Source: Euonymus europaeus (taxonomy: Eukaryota > Streptophyta > Magnoliopsida > Celastrales > Celastraceae). From it: a DNA stretch of 64,000 nucleotides. The notes under the pieces are model-generated. The model was not told where the DNA came from. It did no database searches and worked only from the letters and a program-made list of their open reading frames with translations. Where the stretch lies: positions 6,587,001-6,651,000 of the forward strand of contig OY756972.1 of NCBI GenBank assembly GCA_963580455.1. The letters are read 5' to 3'. The position numbers were made by a program, and so were the translations under genes. Shown piece by piece: positions 34,206 to 46,414 of the stretch. Within the stretch, counting starts at the first letter, position 1, and each line of letters begins with the position of its first letter.

Positions 34206-34222
34206 AATTTCTTGTAGTGATT

Positions 34223-34509
34223 CTTCCAATTGCATTATCATGCATGCCCCACCCCACCCCACCCACCCTCCCTCCCTAATTGCAAATATGCATGCTTTGT
34301 TGAAAACCAATAATGTGTCATTTGACTTCTATATCACCGACACATATCTTCCCATATCTCCACCATATGAAAAGCTTAAGAAGATGGTCATTCCTGATGC
34401 TATGAAGATATTGAGGCTTCAAAAGGGTCACAAGTATTGTCTGTTGGGCCGACCATTGGTGTCCTCTCTCGAAACTCTAGGGTTTCAAACGATATTATTT
34501 TAGTCTCTC
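34223..34509 (+). other. flank of the CACTA insertion with an unrecognised open frame
   Basis: A plus frame contains [20 protein letters not shown] then [20 protein letters not shown]; no family was recognised. The segment 34229-34325 resembles 24783-24874 on the other side of the CACTA element (see findings). Confidence 0.3.
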
Positions 34510-37322
34510 TTTTGATCTTGATTGAAAGAGTGAGATAGTTCTGGTTCTTAGTGAGATGGAAGATCTCGATATGATTTGGTCAAGGCTTACGGTGACTGAA
34601 GAGGAAAGCGAGGGTATTTGTGTTGGTCTTGCTGATTTACCATATTTCATGACAGATTCGAATTTGGGGATTATTGGAAAGATTTTTACAGATCGAATTC
34701 TCATGACGGACGTGGTTGCAAAGACTTTGTTGAATGTGTGACAAGTTTTCATGCCCCCAAGCTTCATGAATTAAGGCAAAATATGTTTGCCATAACTTTT
34801 AGTTTTGTTCATGATAAGGCCAGGATTATGGAAGGAAGGTCATGGCTATTTGACCGCAACTTGATTATTTTAAAGGAGATGGAGAGCGAAACATCTATTA
34901 AAGATTTTTTGTTTGAATCTAAACTATTATGGGTATAGGTGCACAATTTGCCTTTGGCAGGGATGAATCAAGTACTTGGTGAGAAGATTGGTGTTGCTAT
35001 TGGAATGGTGGTGGAGGTAAATGTTGATGTCGATGGCTTGTGTTGGGGTAGGTATCTATGTGTCCGCTTGTTTGGAAACCTTTACTCGAGTAAAGAAGGT
35101 TTGTTTCCCTTCTTGAGATGTCCAAGTAACTTGTTAGTTTGAACGACTTACAAGATTTTGCTTTAATTTTGATTGTATTATTCACCCGAGAGGGTTTTGT
35201 TCCAACCCACAGATTTCTCGAATTCATGCTTCTTTGGTGTCGGTTCCGTTTGGTACCTGCCTTCAGGCGGATTCTTGAAACAGGGGCCTAACATCCCCAT
35301 TGAATCATGGTATGAGGCATGAGAAGGAAAAGCTTTCTATTGAATATGAAGTAGGGAGTTTTGATTCGAAAGAGATGGTAGATGCTAGTGGTTTGAATGA
35401 CGCACAAGGTTTTGATGAGGCGGTGGGTGATGCTTTAGGAGCAAAGGAAGCATCCTCTGCCAATAGGTGTTGATGTGGGATCTGTGGAGAATCTGGATGG
35501 GACTTCGAATTTCTTGTTGTTCCTTCTCCTTTGATTATTAAAAATGTTTTTGTTCCTCCAGTTATGGTTCTTGTAATTCCTGGTATGTCTGAATCAATTT
35601 TGTTACTACCAGTAACATAACTCATATGCTCCTCTACAATGTTATCCACTATTTCAACTGATGCTCCTTGGCTATTGACTTGCTTTTATGGTCATCCAAT
35701 GGCTAGTAGGAGGGATGAGAGTTGGGATTTGCTTAAATCTCTTTGTCCTATTCTTTCTTCTCCTTGGATGAGCATCGGTGATTTTAATGCAATTATTGAC
35801 CTCACTAAGAAAGTAGGTGGTGTAAATACTTTTGGTCGTCGTATGGAAAAAATTTCTCAAGCAGTGGCCTTCGCGTGTTTGGTGGATTTAGGTTATAGAG
35901 GTTTACGCTATACTTGAAGTAATCGTAGAAGGGGGGCTCCTCAGTTTGTGAAAGAAAGACTAGATCAAATCATGGGAAATTTGCTTTGGATGAACAAGGT
36001 TCGGTTATTTGAGGTCGAGTGTTTAGGAACTTCAAACTCATATCATGGTTGCCTTATTATTCGTTGGGGTAATTTTCTTCGTAGGAAATCTCAGGTGCAA
36101 CTTCCTTTCAAATATTTTCGTAATTGGGGTGGAAAGCCCGAGTGCAAGGAGATTATCAAATCTGTTTAGAGGCCTAGACAACTGTCATATTCTTCAGTGT
36201 TGCAGGGTGTTTCTACTAACCTACGAAACTGTCAACAACCCCTTAAATTTTGGGTTGCAAAAATCAAGGTAGATGGTCATAGGTTTGAAAATTCCTTGTT
36301 ATCTGCTCTACACTAACAACAACTTAATGAGGGTGCGTTCAATCAAGTGGATATGGTTTGGAATAGACGCCTTTTCGATCAAGATGATGAAGAATAAATT
36401 CTTAGGCAACAATCCAAGCAATCCTGGCTAAAGGAGGGTGATAGAAATACCCGATTTTGTCATGCTTGTGTAAATCAGAGGAGGCGGCGTAATTTTATAG
36501 ATTGCATCAGGGACATGGAGGGTCATGTCTGGGAGGATCTGAATGACGTTCAAAGGATTTTTTCTGGTTATTTAAGGACTTTGTTCACTTCATCTTGTCC
36601 ACCTAGATCTGATGAGTTTTTATAGGGATTTATTTCCATTGTTTCTGTAAGCCAAAATGCCTTCATCACTCGGGAGGTTTCAATGGAAGAGGTGTGGGGT
36701 GTTGTTCAACAAATGGATCAAAATGAATGTCCTGGACCAGATAGTTTTACTGCTATTTTTACAAACAACATTGGGACATTGTGAGGGGGGGGGGGGCGGG
36801 TGGGGCGGGGAAGATATCTATGTGGGTGTGGTTGATTTTCTATCTTAAGGTGTGATGTCAAGTCTAGTAAATCTTACACATATTGTGCTTATTCTAGAAA
36901 GTGGCTAAACCCCAAGTGGTGACTGATTTTCGTCCCATTAGTCTTTGTAATGTAGTTTACGATGTCATTTATAAAGTCCTAGCCAACCGATTGAAGATGG
37001 TCCTTCCAAAGATTATAAGTGAAACTCAGTCTACATCTGTTCAGGGGCGACTCATTTTGAATAGCATTTTGGTGGCATTTGAAGTCTTACATAGTAAACA
37101 AAGGGGGCACACAAATTATATGGCAGTTAAGCTTGACATGAGTAAAACTTACGACAGGATAGAGTGGGGTATTGTGGAGATGGTGTTATTAAAATTGAGT
37201 TTCTATCCAAGATGGAGAAATTGGATCATGGCTTGTATAAAATCAGTTACTTATGTAGTTATTGTGAATGGTGATCCTGGGGAGAGTTTTGTTCCTTCTC
37301 GAGGGTTGTCAAAATAAACTTG
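34510..37322 (+). mobile_element. L1-type LINE remnant, 5' part (DUF4283 ORF1, endonuclease, RT start)
   Basis: ORF1 start MEDLDMIWSRLTVTEEE (34556) with DUF4283-like ADLPYFMTDSNLG and GMNQVLGEKIGVAIG. Endonuclease C-terminus with SPWMSIGDFNAIIDLTKKVG (35760-35820), LRYT*SNRRRG and ERLDQIMGN. Linker QSWLKEGDRNTRFCHA (36420) and ECPGPDSFTAIF (36730). Reverse transcriptase start VTDFRPISLCNVVYDVIYKV then LDMSKTYDRIEW (36919-37170). Many stops and frameshifts. RT is cut at FVPSRGL by the LTR element at 37323. Confidence 0.9.
36784..36810 (+). repeat. G-run inside the LINE
   Basis: A run of about a dozen G followed by CGGGTGGGGCGGGG, replacing what should be ordinary RT-linker coding sequence. 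It is a candidate G-quadruplex. Confidence 0.7.
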
Positions 37323-38768
37323 TGTAATACCCGAATTTTATCCGGGGATTATTTTGATTTCATATTTTCTTTCTTTTTCTTCATAAATTTAAAGTCTAAT
37401 TATATTTGACCATACCAATAAAATCAAAGCCATTCATGACTCAAATTCTCAAAATATAGTTAAAACTTTTGTCACGGGACTGACACATATAATATAGAAG
37501 AAAAGGAGGTGAAAAAGTAAGTGTGACCCACAAAATTAAAAAATTAAATGAATAATAGGGGAAGTGCCGGTGGAGGAAGAAGAGAAAATGAGACGTGAGA
37601 CCCACATAAAATAAAAAAAAATGAAAAGTGAGGTCCACATATGAGGAAAAAACCAAAAAACAAATTGTGTATTAATAAGGGAGGGGGTGATGCCGGGAGA
37701 GAGGAGAGAAAAAAGAAAAGAGAATGAGAAAAAAGAAAGGAAGAGGAAAGAAGTGAAAAAAAAGGAAGGAGAGGAAGGAGGAGAGGAGAAAAAGAAAGGG
37801 AAAAAGATAGAGAAAAATAAAAGAGATGAAGAAAGAAAGAAGACAGGTTAGTTTTCTTGTGAGATTTTTGTTCTAAATCTATGACTGGTTCAACCGCCTA
37901 ATTCATATTGATGGTTTTTAATAATATATTAATTTATGGCTGGTTCAACCATCTAATTCTCAAATTGCTTCATTTATTATGTTTTTCAATTATTATTTAT
38001 TGTTACTTCATACATGGATGGTTTTATATGTATTCAGTAATATATTTGTGTTTTTTTGGTTATTTTGTTTTTATACATATATTTAGAATTTTGTGATTTA
38101 TATTTACTATTTTAAATTTATTTATTTATTTATTTTGGGCTCATGTTTATTTTGGACCTTTTATTTTATTTTTATTTTGGGACCAATAGTTTTTTTAGAC
38201 TTATGTTCATTTGTTTATTGTGTTATGTAATTTTATTTTTATTTTAGCTATAGGATATTTTTATATTTGATTTGATTTCTTTTTGGTCCAATATTTATTT
38301 TGAAATATTTGTTTTGTTTTCAAAATCGATATAACTGCCACCCCGAGACAAAAATGGTTCACATCATCCACTTGAAAATAACGACTTTAACTTGAATGAT
38401 TATTGTTAATATCAAAAGTGGGACATTCCTTTTTCAAAAAAAATATTTTAGTCTTTTTGAAATAATTGTTCATTCTTGAAAAATACTTCAAAAATTGTGC
38501 AAACTTGTATAATCCCTATTTGTATATAGACGGAGTTATTTCTAAAAAAATCAAAAATATTCTATTAGCCCTTATTTAAGTTTGGTAACCGCATAAGTGG
38601 GTGTTGTAGGGTGCTAATACCTTCCCTATGCTCAATCGACCTTTGAACCCAATTTTTTTTATATGGTAGACCAGCACTATAAATAGGTGTCCAATTGCAC
38701 CTCAAAACCAATTGGTGGCGACTCGTTATTTTTATGAGTATGCCAGAGTTGTGATTCTGGTTGTGACA
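37323..38768 (+). repeat. 5' LTR of the LARD-like element
   Basis: 1,446 bp, TG...CA ends. It includes a GA-rich tract at 37680-37845 and an AT-rich second half. The last 160 bp are matched at 44362-44523; the first part has no visible counterpart near the 3' end. Confidence 0.7.
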
Positions 38769-41700
38769 ACTAGGAACTTTTCGAGGGTCAAACCAAGTTT
38801 GCTTAAATAAAGGCTAAACTATTTTTTTGATTTATTTTCATATTATGTGTGTGTGTATATAAATAAATATATATATATATATATATTCTTTCTTTCTTTC
38901 ATTTACCTGTGTCTATGTTGTAATTCTTTTGCGTATATACATTTTGTGATATATTTGTATATTTTTTTGTATGATTTTGGGTCTAATAGTTTATTCGCTT
39001 TGTAGCACTTCATTGATATTTTGCATGTTCGGACAAGAGTACAGTTCAGAGATTTCGATATGGTAAAACCTGTCACACACACCGTGCACTTTGTTACCAC
39101 ACATCCCCCTTAACCAGGCTTCACTTTCGATAGAAGAGAATGAACTATCACCTTCGAGGGATTCATGTCCCCGTGCAGGTGCTAGGTACATTCTCACCAG
39201 ACTAAACTTTTCATGAAGTTGAGTGAGGAATCCCGTTGCCATTTTAGACAACGGGGGCACTTTCTCCGGGACCTCGCATTTTAAAATAGAACCACAACCA
39301 TACAGTTTAGAGCTAGAACATTGAGAGGATATTTATACTCATACTTTTACTCTGCCCGAATTACTATCATATTTTTTTATACTGTTACGCTGCCTTTTTT
39401 TTTTTGATTCTTGATCTTACGATTACTTTGATTTTGTTCATAAATACTCTTATCTGTGATATACATCCTATTATACTGCTAAACTTTCTTGTTAAATACT
39501 CGATGACCGTTACTAATTAAGTTTGTTTCTTAGTCTCTTGTTCTTTGTTTTTTTTCCTTTGCATCATTTACTTTGCCATTCATACATATAGGCATAGATT
39601 ATGGTTTGACTACAGTATTATCAATAAACACCTGTCAGCATTTAAATGGAGCCGTGTGGACAATACATATGCAGTGGAAAATCGAATGAAAACAAAAGAG
39701 GGTGAATTCTTTAAAAGTAGAGTAGTTAGTACCAAGCGTTTGGAGGCAAACATTCAAGAGAATATTCAAAAATTCAAAGCAATAAAGAAGAATTTTTCAG
39801 CATCAGATGATGGCTAAAGAAGCTATAAGGCAGCATGTCGAAGCAGTGAATAAGAAGTTTTCAGCGTTCGATGATGAAAAAAGAAGTTGCAAGGTAGGAC
39901 TTTGGAAAACAAAAGTTCATTTTTCAGGAAATTGTACTCAAGAAACAATGTCGAATACAAGGAGGTTTTGTTATAATACTATTTCCAAACCATAAAGTCC
40001 AAATAGGAAAATTTCATATCATACACATTCATCATAAAACAAAAAACAAAAAAAATGAAAAAGAAGGAATAATTGTGAAGATTGTTAATTTTCTTTCTCA
40101 TTGCAGAAAAATGTATACATCATTGGGAGATTGGCTTTTAATCTTCATGTTGATCAAATTATAATAGTCATGTTGGGACAACATTTGGATAATTTTGTGT
40201 GCAATTTAAGAAACTTCATGTTGCTGTCATGTAAATGAGTCGGTACTCTACTACTACTACTTGCTAAATCATTTCTCGTCCATTGGATTTTTGAGCTTAT
40301 TAACTGGATCAGTTTGGGACTTTCTTTTCTCTTATTAAATGCCTCCAAGAGTCACCACCATCTGTCGTTTAGCTCACGACCACTTATTGAGTTTTGTAAT
40401 GAGCATGTCTTTATTTTCTCTTTGATGAATTTTTATTACGGCTGTTGCATGTTGTATCATTTTATTGTTTCTATGTTTTCCTCTATGTTCACCATGAATA
40501 AAGGTCTCCATTCAAAATTCTCATAATAATTTTCATTTTTCCATTATTTTCAAATTTCAAATCTCGCACATTCAATCATTATATTCACCAAGACTGAAAA
40601 TTGATGATAATGAAAAAAATGAACCTAATGAAACAGTTTTTGGGTGCACTCAATAACAATGTTGAATCCTTCTCTGGCATTGGGAATGAATTTGAGACAT
40701 CATCAGAAAGTTTGAACGGAGTGTATCAAGTGCATTTTTTTTAAGAAACTATTTTTTGAGAAAATGATTAAAAAATGACAGATGTTATTGTCAAAATATG
40801 ACATTTTATAAGGCTGTAAAGAGGAGTGTGATAACAGTTTACTTGACAGAATGAGCAGTTGATGAATTCAAAGCTCAAACTGCATATATTCTTGACATCC
40901 TGACAATCATGTTATATCTGAATCCTCATTTATAGTGAAAGAAGAGAATGTCTGTCAAATGACTCCGAAAATGGCAAGTGCACCATGTAAAGACTTGCAG
41001 TTTCCTTTTTACGAGATGGAAATATTTTATAAGAAAGAAGTTAGGATTTTTTTCCCTATGGTGCGTGGACATAAGGAAAACCAAACAGATTATGAGAGAA
41101 ATTCATTTGACTGACATTCCAAAAAATAGAGCAATTTTGCTTTATTCTATTATGTGTGAAAAATCAATTGATATTGGCAAAGTTTTGCAAAATTATATTG
41201 TCCACACTTGTTGAAATACAACAACCATAGGGATTTGTTTGCCTTCTCTGATCTGTACATTGTGAATGAGAGCTGGGGTTCTTTCGACACCGTATGAAGA
41301 GTTGCAGTATCCAAAATATGTGATTGATCGCAAAATGATCAGAAGATACAAAGATGATGAGATTATTGATACTCATAGAGAGGCTGAATCTTCTATTATT
41401 CCTTATTCCAATTCATCTGAAACCACTGCTATTGTTGAAAGGCTAATGCAGATCGAGGCACTTCTAGATCACCTATGTAAAAGTCTTGATCTATTAACAA
41501 CATATATTGCAGGCTACCATGAGACCATGACTCATATGCCTAATCAGTTTTCCAGTGACTTTGGAATGCATGTCATGTAGTTTCCTAGTGCACAAGCCTA
41601 ACAATTGGATTGTTATCCTCATGAAAATCATGAAGACCCAGGATTTCAATCAGGAAGCTTGTATTTTTCATCATTTCATTAATTGTTGAGCATCGTGGAC

Positions 41701-42095
41701 ATTGTACTATTGTTGTTTATCTTTTTGGAAAGTTGGTTGATGTGTTTCTGATGAACAAATTTAGCTATTGTCTTGATTTACTCCATATCTTTTCCTATCA
41801 TTAGTTATCTTCAATGGAAGCATTTGAATAATTATGATTGGTTTGATCCTTGAGGGGTACAAAAGCAACCGTTACATTGGTACAACCATTGTTTGAGAAG
41901 TTTATGACAAAAAACATCCCGCTAGAGCGAAAACCTGAAAGGACGCTCTAGACAAAAATTAGAGGCAAAAAAAGAAAAAGAAAAAGAAATGCATTCAATT
42001 CGGATTGTGAGTTCAGATTTCAGAAGAATATTTGAGACATGAGCTCGTTGAATTTTGGACAGTGTCAAGATCGGTCGTCAACTTGACTTGTATTG
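38769..42095 (+). other. LARD-like internal region, no recognised protein
   Basis: Contains (TG)n(TA)n at 38848-38886 and small open frames such as 39545-39817 and 41266-41580 (SSETTAIVERLMQIEALLDH). None resembles gag or pol. The short frames may be decayed coding sequence or chance. Confidence 0.4.
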
Positions 42096-42099
42096 ATAT

Positions 42100-42450
42100 A
42101 GGTGAAGGTGCATAATGGTCTTTATGATAGCTATATTTTGCGGCAATAATTTGAAACATGCATCAAAAGTGGGGCAGTTTTGATTCGTGTCATACGTTAT
42201 TACATATTGTACCATGAAAGAAATTCAGCCCAAAGGAGAAGTCTATGGACAGATATGAAAAGTTCAGGCATAGTGATAATCAATTAAACATGCACCAAAA
42301 TTGAGGCAGTTTTTGGTGTGATCACTACATCGTAAGAAAAATCCTGCTGGCATATATGAAAGGTTCAGAGATAACCTTACGCAAGTTGGATTTGATCATT
42401 GTTAATTGGGGGCACACCAAAACTGGCAGTTTTGGTGTGATCTTTGAATT
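42100..42450 (+). repeat. diverged tandem repeat with GGGGCAGTTTTGGTGTGAT core
   Basis: Three related blocks: AAAAGTGGGGCAGTTTTGATTC (about 42168), AAAATTGAGGCAGTTTTTGGTG (about 42297) and AAAACTGGCAGTTTTGGTGTGA (about 42418). Spacing is about 120-130 bp. Confidence 0.6.
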
Positions 42451-42999
42451 ATCACAATTTTATCTTGGAAAATCTCAGTCTGTCTCCCATTTATTTGACA
42501 TCCCTACATTATTGTATATATACATCTCAGTCTAAATGAGCTTCCTACCGTCACCTATCATTTTCAATTAAATTTCATCAGATTATTCATTTCTTCGGCT
42601 TTGCTCCTCCATTTTCACATCTCATTTATCTTCCAAAAAATTCTCATTTTATTTCGATTATTGGCATGCATAGTCGTACTATTGAATTCATCATCGACAA
42701 AGTTTTGATAGAAAATGTGATAAGTGTATTAGAATATTACTTTTGTCAGGACATTGATAGATGTTGGTATCCTACATTGGATTGAAGAAAAAAATGTGGT
42801 CGAGACATGTATTATCAGGAAAGGGATGATTCGAAACATAAAAATGGAAAAGAAGTTTTAATTAAGAAGTGTGTGCATATATAGGTGTTGAAGAAAATTG
42901 GCCATTTCGATCCTTGCCCTGACGTGAGGCTATAAACCCCAATCAATTATTTCATCCCATATTCACATCCCCTCGTCTCTATTTCTTGACATTTTTTTC

Positions 43000-43335
43000 A
43001 ATCTGCTTGTCTCTTTTGGCCAAGTTTTTCCTCCCCATCTCTATCATGTCTCTTCCCCGTCGCAGTCACAGCTCAGGCATGCGCGAATTTTTTCCTTTAT
43101 TTCATTTTTGTGGCATGCGTTTCAAAACCGTTTGTCTATTTTGGCCAAATTTTCCTCCCCATCTCTATCATATTTCTTTCTCGTCCTAGTCATAGCTCAA
43201 GCATGCGTAACTTTCTTCCTTTACTTCGTTTTCGTTTTCAAAATATTTTGTATTTTTTGGCTATATTTTTCTTTCCCATCTCTATCGTGTCTCTTTCCCA
43301 TCTCAATCGCGTCTCTATAATTAGCTCAGTAGAGC
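43000..43335 (+). repeat. tandem repeat of about 121 bp, CT-rich
   Basis: Three copies starting near 43010, 43131 and 43250, each with TTTTGGCCAA(G/A)TTTTCCTCCCCATCTCTATC-like text followed by TCTTTC..CGTC..AGTCA.AGCTCA. The third copy is the most diverged. Confidence 0.7.
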
Positions 43336-44361
43336 ATCCCTATTTTCCTCGTCTACATCCATTTCTTGCAAATTTGTCAACTCTTCCTTAATGATCTTTG
43401 TCTCTTCTAGTCAATATCATTGTCTTTCTTACCAAGCATCGCCTCTTTACACACTATCATTCGTTTATCACGATTCTTCAATCTCTCTTTCACAATTTTG
43501 AGGCTCATCCATAATGACCTCTATCTTTTCTGGCTAAGTTTCGTCTTTTTTCTTCTTAACTGAGCTACACGTCTTCGTCATTTCTCTCATTTGCTCACTT
43601 TCTCTTCACTTCATATCTTTCCTAGCTTTCTTCACTAACGACACCCCAAGCTCCATCTCTCACTAATTCCAGTTTTATTCTCATTTTCTCTTCCTCCATT
43701 GACACAACTACTCATCATTCTTTATTTTGTTCCCTCATATCCATCTTTTACCATCATTCATCATTTAAATCCACTGTCCTACATCGAATCTAAAGAATGG
43801 AGAACAGTCTAACAACACGTTCATAATCAAAGGCATTGTTTGCTAAAGCAGAGATTATCCCTGAATGACGGATCGATCATGCTTTTCTAAGACAGGTCGA
43901 CACTCGTTGGACCTTGCACTACCTTCAGGATCATTCCATGTTATTTTTTATCTATCTAGATATGAAAGAAGATATAAATATATATCCCCAGATAGTTTGG
44001 TCTTTTTGTGAAATTCTTCAAGAGTTTCCTCCTAGTTCGAGGACCGAACCTCGGTCGGTTTATCAAGTGGATGTGACCATATCAGGGTCCGATTCACCTC
44101 ATCCGATATCTGTTCTTGTGTAGGATATCCTCCTACTTACCATGTTACCACAAGCTTTAAAGTGCCCATCTCTGCATCCAGAAAGAATATGATTGATGAC
44201 ATGTGTCAGGGGATGAGAGATAGTAACGCTAATGCTACACACCGTACATATTTGCAAAAAAAATATGATTGTTGGATGACGCCATCCGATCCAACCTTCG
44301 CCCTATCGGCCATAGCCAACAGCGAGCATGTAGCATTCTTTATGCCCTATACAACATGTAT
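43336..44361 (+). other. LARD-like 3' internal region, no recognised gene
   Basis: CT-rich to about 43770, then an open frame at 43914-44123 without recognisable domain. The start of the 3' LTR (TGTAATACCC) was not found here. Confidence 0.4.
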
Positions 44362-44523
44362 AAGGGTGCTAATACCTTTCTTACTCTCAATCGATGTCTA
44401 AATCCAATTTTTTTTATATGACAGACCAATACTATAAATAGGTGTTCAATTGCACCTCATAACCAATTAGTGGCGACTCATTATTTTTATTAGTCCGCCC
44501 GCGTCGTGATTTCTGTTGCGACA
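44362..44523 (+). repeat. 3' LTR remnant of the LARD-like element
   Basis: Matches 38609-38768 over about 160 bp with scattered differences (for example ATAAATAGGTGTTCAATTGC against ATAAATAGGTGTCCAATTGC). Ends GCGACA at the TSD. Confidence 0.75.
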
Positions 44524-46310
44524 ACTTGTTTGGGTCTCTTGGAACTGTATGTGTAAGCCTAAGAAGGATGGTGGTATGGGGTTTCATAGTTTTCTTTCTT
44601 TCAATGATGCTCTACTTGCAAAGCAGTATTGGAGACTTTTAAAAATCCCGAATTCATTAGTCGGTCATGTCATGAAGATGCAGTATTATCCTTATTCATT
44701 TGTTTTGGAAGCTTGTCCTCGGGTGTCAAACTCTTTCGTTTGGAAGAGCATTCTTGGTGCCTATCATTTGTTAGTTTTAGGACTTAAATGGCACATTGGA
44801 GATGGTTTAATAGTTAAGATTTGGAGGGATATCTGGGTTGATGGGTTGTTGCCACGGTCTTCTCTTTATAGTCAGTATGATTTTAATGTTGATGATAAGG
44901 TGTGGTCTCTTGTGGATGCTGACTCAGAATGTTGGAATTATAATCTTATTAAATTGATGTTTCTGAGAGATGTGGTTGATAAAATCCTATGTATTCCAAT
45001 TTATCATTTAAATGGCCCTGATTATTTGATATGGGAGGAGACAACTATAGGGGTTTTCTTAGTTCGTAGTGGGTATCATCAGGTCAATACACTATTATCT
45101 CAATCTTCGACATCTTCTTCTTCGAGGGATGTGGCTTGCATTTTTGGAGATCATTTTGGACACTCAATATTCACTCATCTTCAAAGGTCTTTATATGGAG
45201 AGTTCTTCAGGATGCCTTACCTACATACGTGAATTTATGGAAGCGGAAAATTATTTTTGATGTTAGATGCCCTTTTTGTGGGAAGTGGGATGAATCAAGT
45301 CTTCATATCCTCCCGGACTGTGAGTTCTCGGTGGAGGTATTTTCTCATAGTGTCCCTTCCATTCATAAATTTTGATAATATTTTGTGGATTTTATTCAAC
45401 TCTAGTTATATGCTATTGAAAAACTCAGCCGGATGACTTATCTTTATTAGCTCACTTGTTCCGTGGTATTTGGAACCGACGAAATAATTTTCTTCATGAA
45501 AATGCTTTTATTAGTTCAAAGCTTTTGGCTTCTTCTACTATGAGTAATGTTTCATCAACTTCAACTCCCCAATTGTGTGCTGACAATTTTGAGCTGCTAT
45601 ATGCAACGGATGTGTGGTCTTCTCCTCCAACTGGTTATTACAAGTTGAACGGGGATGTAGGAATTAATTCAAATCTAAATTGCACTAGTCTTGGTGTCAT
45701 TGTTTAGGACTGGTTTGGAAAATTGATTGTAAGTTATCGAGTTGTGAAGCCGATTGCTCTTTCTCCTATTATGGGAGAGGTTAAGGCTGCTTTGGTAGCT
45801 GTGGATGTTTTTATTCAAATGGGCTTCCGATTGTTTGTGCTTGAGGGTGATTCGAAGATGGTTACTAATGCGTTGCAATCGAAGGAGATGGTCTCACATC
45901 ATTGGGCTGGTATTGTTTTAGATATGAAGAGAAGACTTCAACATTGTTCTAATTGGCACGTCTCTCATGTGAGGTGAAGTGGTAATGGGGCTACTCAACA
46001 TCTAGCAAAGATGGCTCTCCATTTGGTTTAGTCACATTCTTGGGTTGATGTTTGTACTCCAGAATCCATATCCATACTTAACAATGATAAGTTGGCAAAT
46101 TTCTGAAGTTTTAGTTAGCTTGTAAAGTTGGTGATTGAGTCTTGTTTTTATTTGTTTTAGTTTCGTAAGTTTAGTCCAGCATATAAGAACTTTGCTCATG
46201 CACTTTGTGGTGGTGGTTTTCTCTCTACCATGTGTAAGCTAGTCATGTTTCAATGCCTATTGTCAATGGAATGAATCCCAGACCATGATCTGGTTATTAA
46301 ATAAAAAGTT
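44524..46310 (+). mobile_element. L1-type LINE remnant, 3' part (zf-RVT and RNase H)
   Basis: WVSWNCMCKPKKDGGMGFHS and DALLAKQYWRLLKI open the post-RT region. FVWKSILGA and WHIGDGLIVKIWRDIWVDG follow. The zf-RVT block is FIWRVLQDALPTYVNLWKRK then CPFCGKWDESSLHILPDC (45200-45330). The RNase H (RVT_3 type) block is YYKLNGDVGIN ... GEVKAALVAVD ... LEGDSKMVTNAL (45640-45880). Frameshifts and stops are present (45704, 45975). Compared with complete elements, the YADD-containing middle of RT is missing between this part and the 5' part. Confidence 0.9.
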
Positions 46311-46414
46311 CTAAAAATTGAAATGAGATGTCTAAATAACCATTCCCTCAATTAATATCAACATTAATACATCAATCATCAATATATATATATATATACA
46401 GTTTCGTTCAAGTG

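Larger units (their letters stand above)
24879..34219 (-). mobile_element. complete CACTA (En/Spm) transposon, TSD ATT
   Basis: Left end CACTACAAGAAATT (24879) and right end AATTTCTTGTAGTG (to 34219) are perfect 14-bp inverted termini, flanked by ATT at 24876-24878 and 34220-34222. The length is 9.34 kb. Both ends carry dense CCGTCGGTA-type subterminal motifs. Genes inside read on the minus strand: TNP2-type transposase (about 30881-27577) and a Ptta/TNP1-like gene (27361-25640). All carry defects, so it is likely immobile unless helped in trans. Confidence 0.95.
37323..44523 (+). mobile_element. non-autonomous LTR element (LARD-like), TSD ACTTG
   Basis: Starts TGTAATACCCGAA and ends GTTGCGACA, flanked by ACTTG at 37318-37322 and 44524-44528. 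The terminal block of about 160 bp (GGGTGCTAATACC ... ATTGCACCTCA..ACCAATT..TGGCGACTC ... GACA) occurs at 38609-38768 and again at 44362-44523, marking LTR 3' ends. No gag, protease, RT, RNase H or integrase motif was seen in between. It is inserted in the LINE RT region. Confidence 0.8.

Noticed and set aside
37441..38096. Small hydrophobic open frames in the 5' LTR
   Set aside because: T-rich non-coding LTR sequence gives Phe/Leu/Ile-rich chance frames.
42986..43391. Open frames in the CT-rich tandem repeat
   Set aside because: Produced by the 121-bp repeat in several frames at once; not protein-like.
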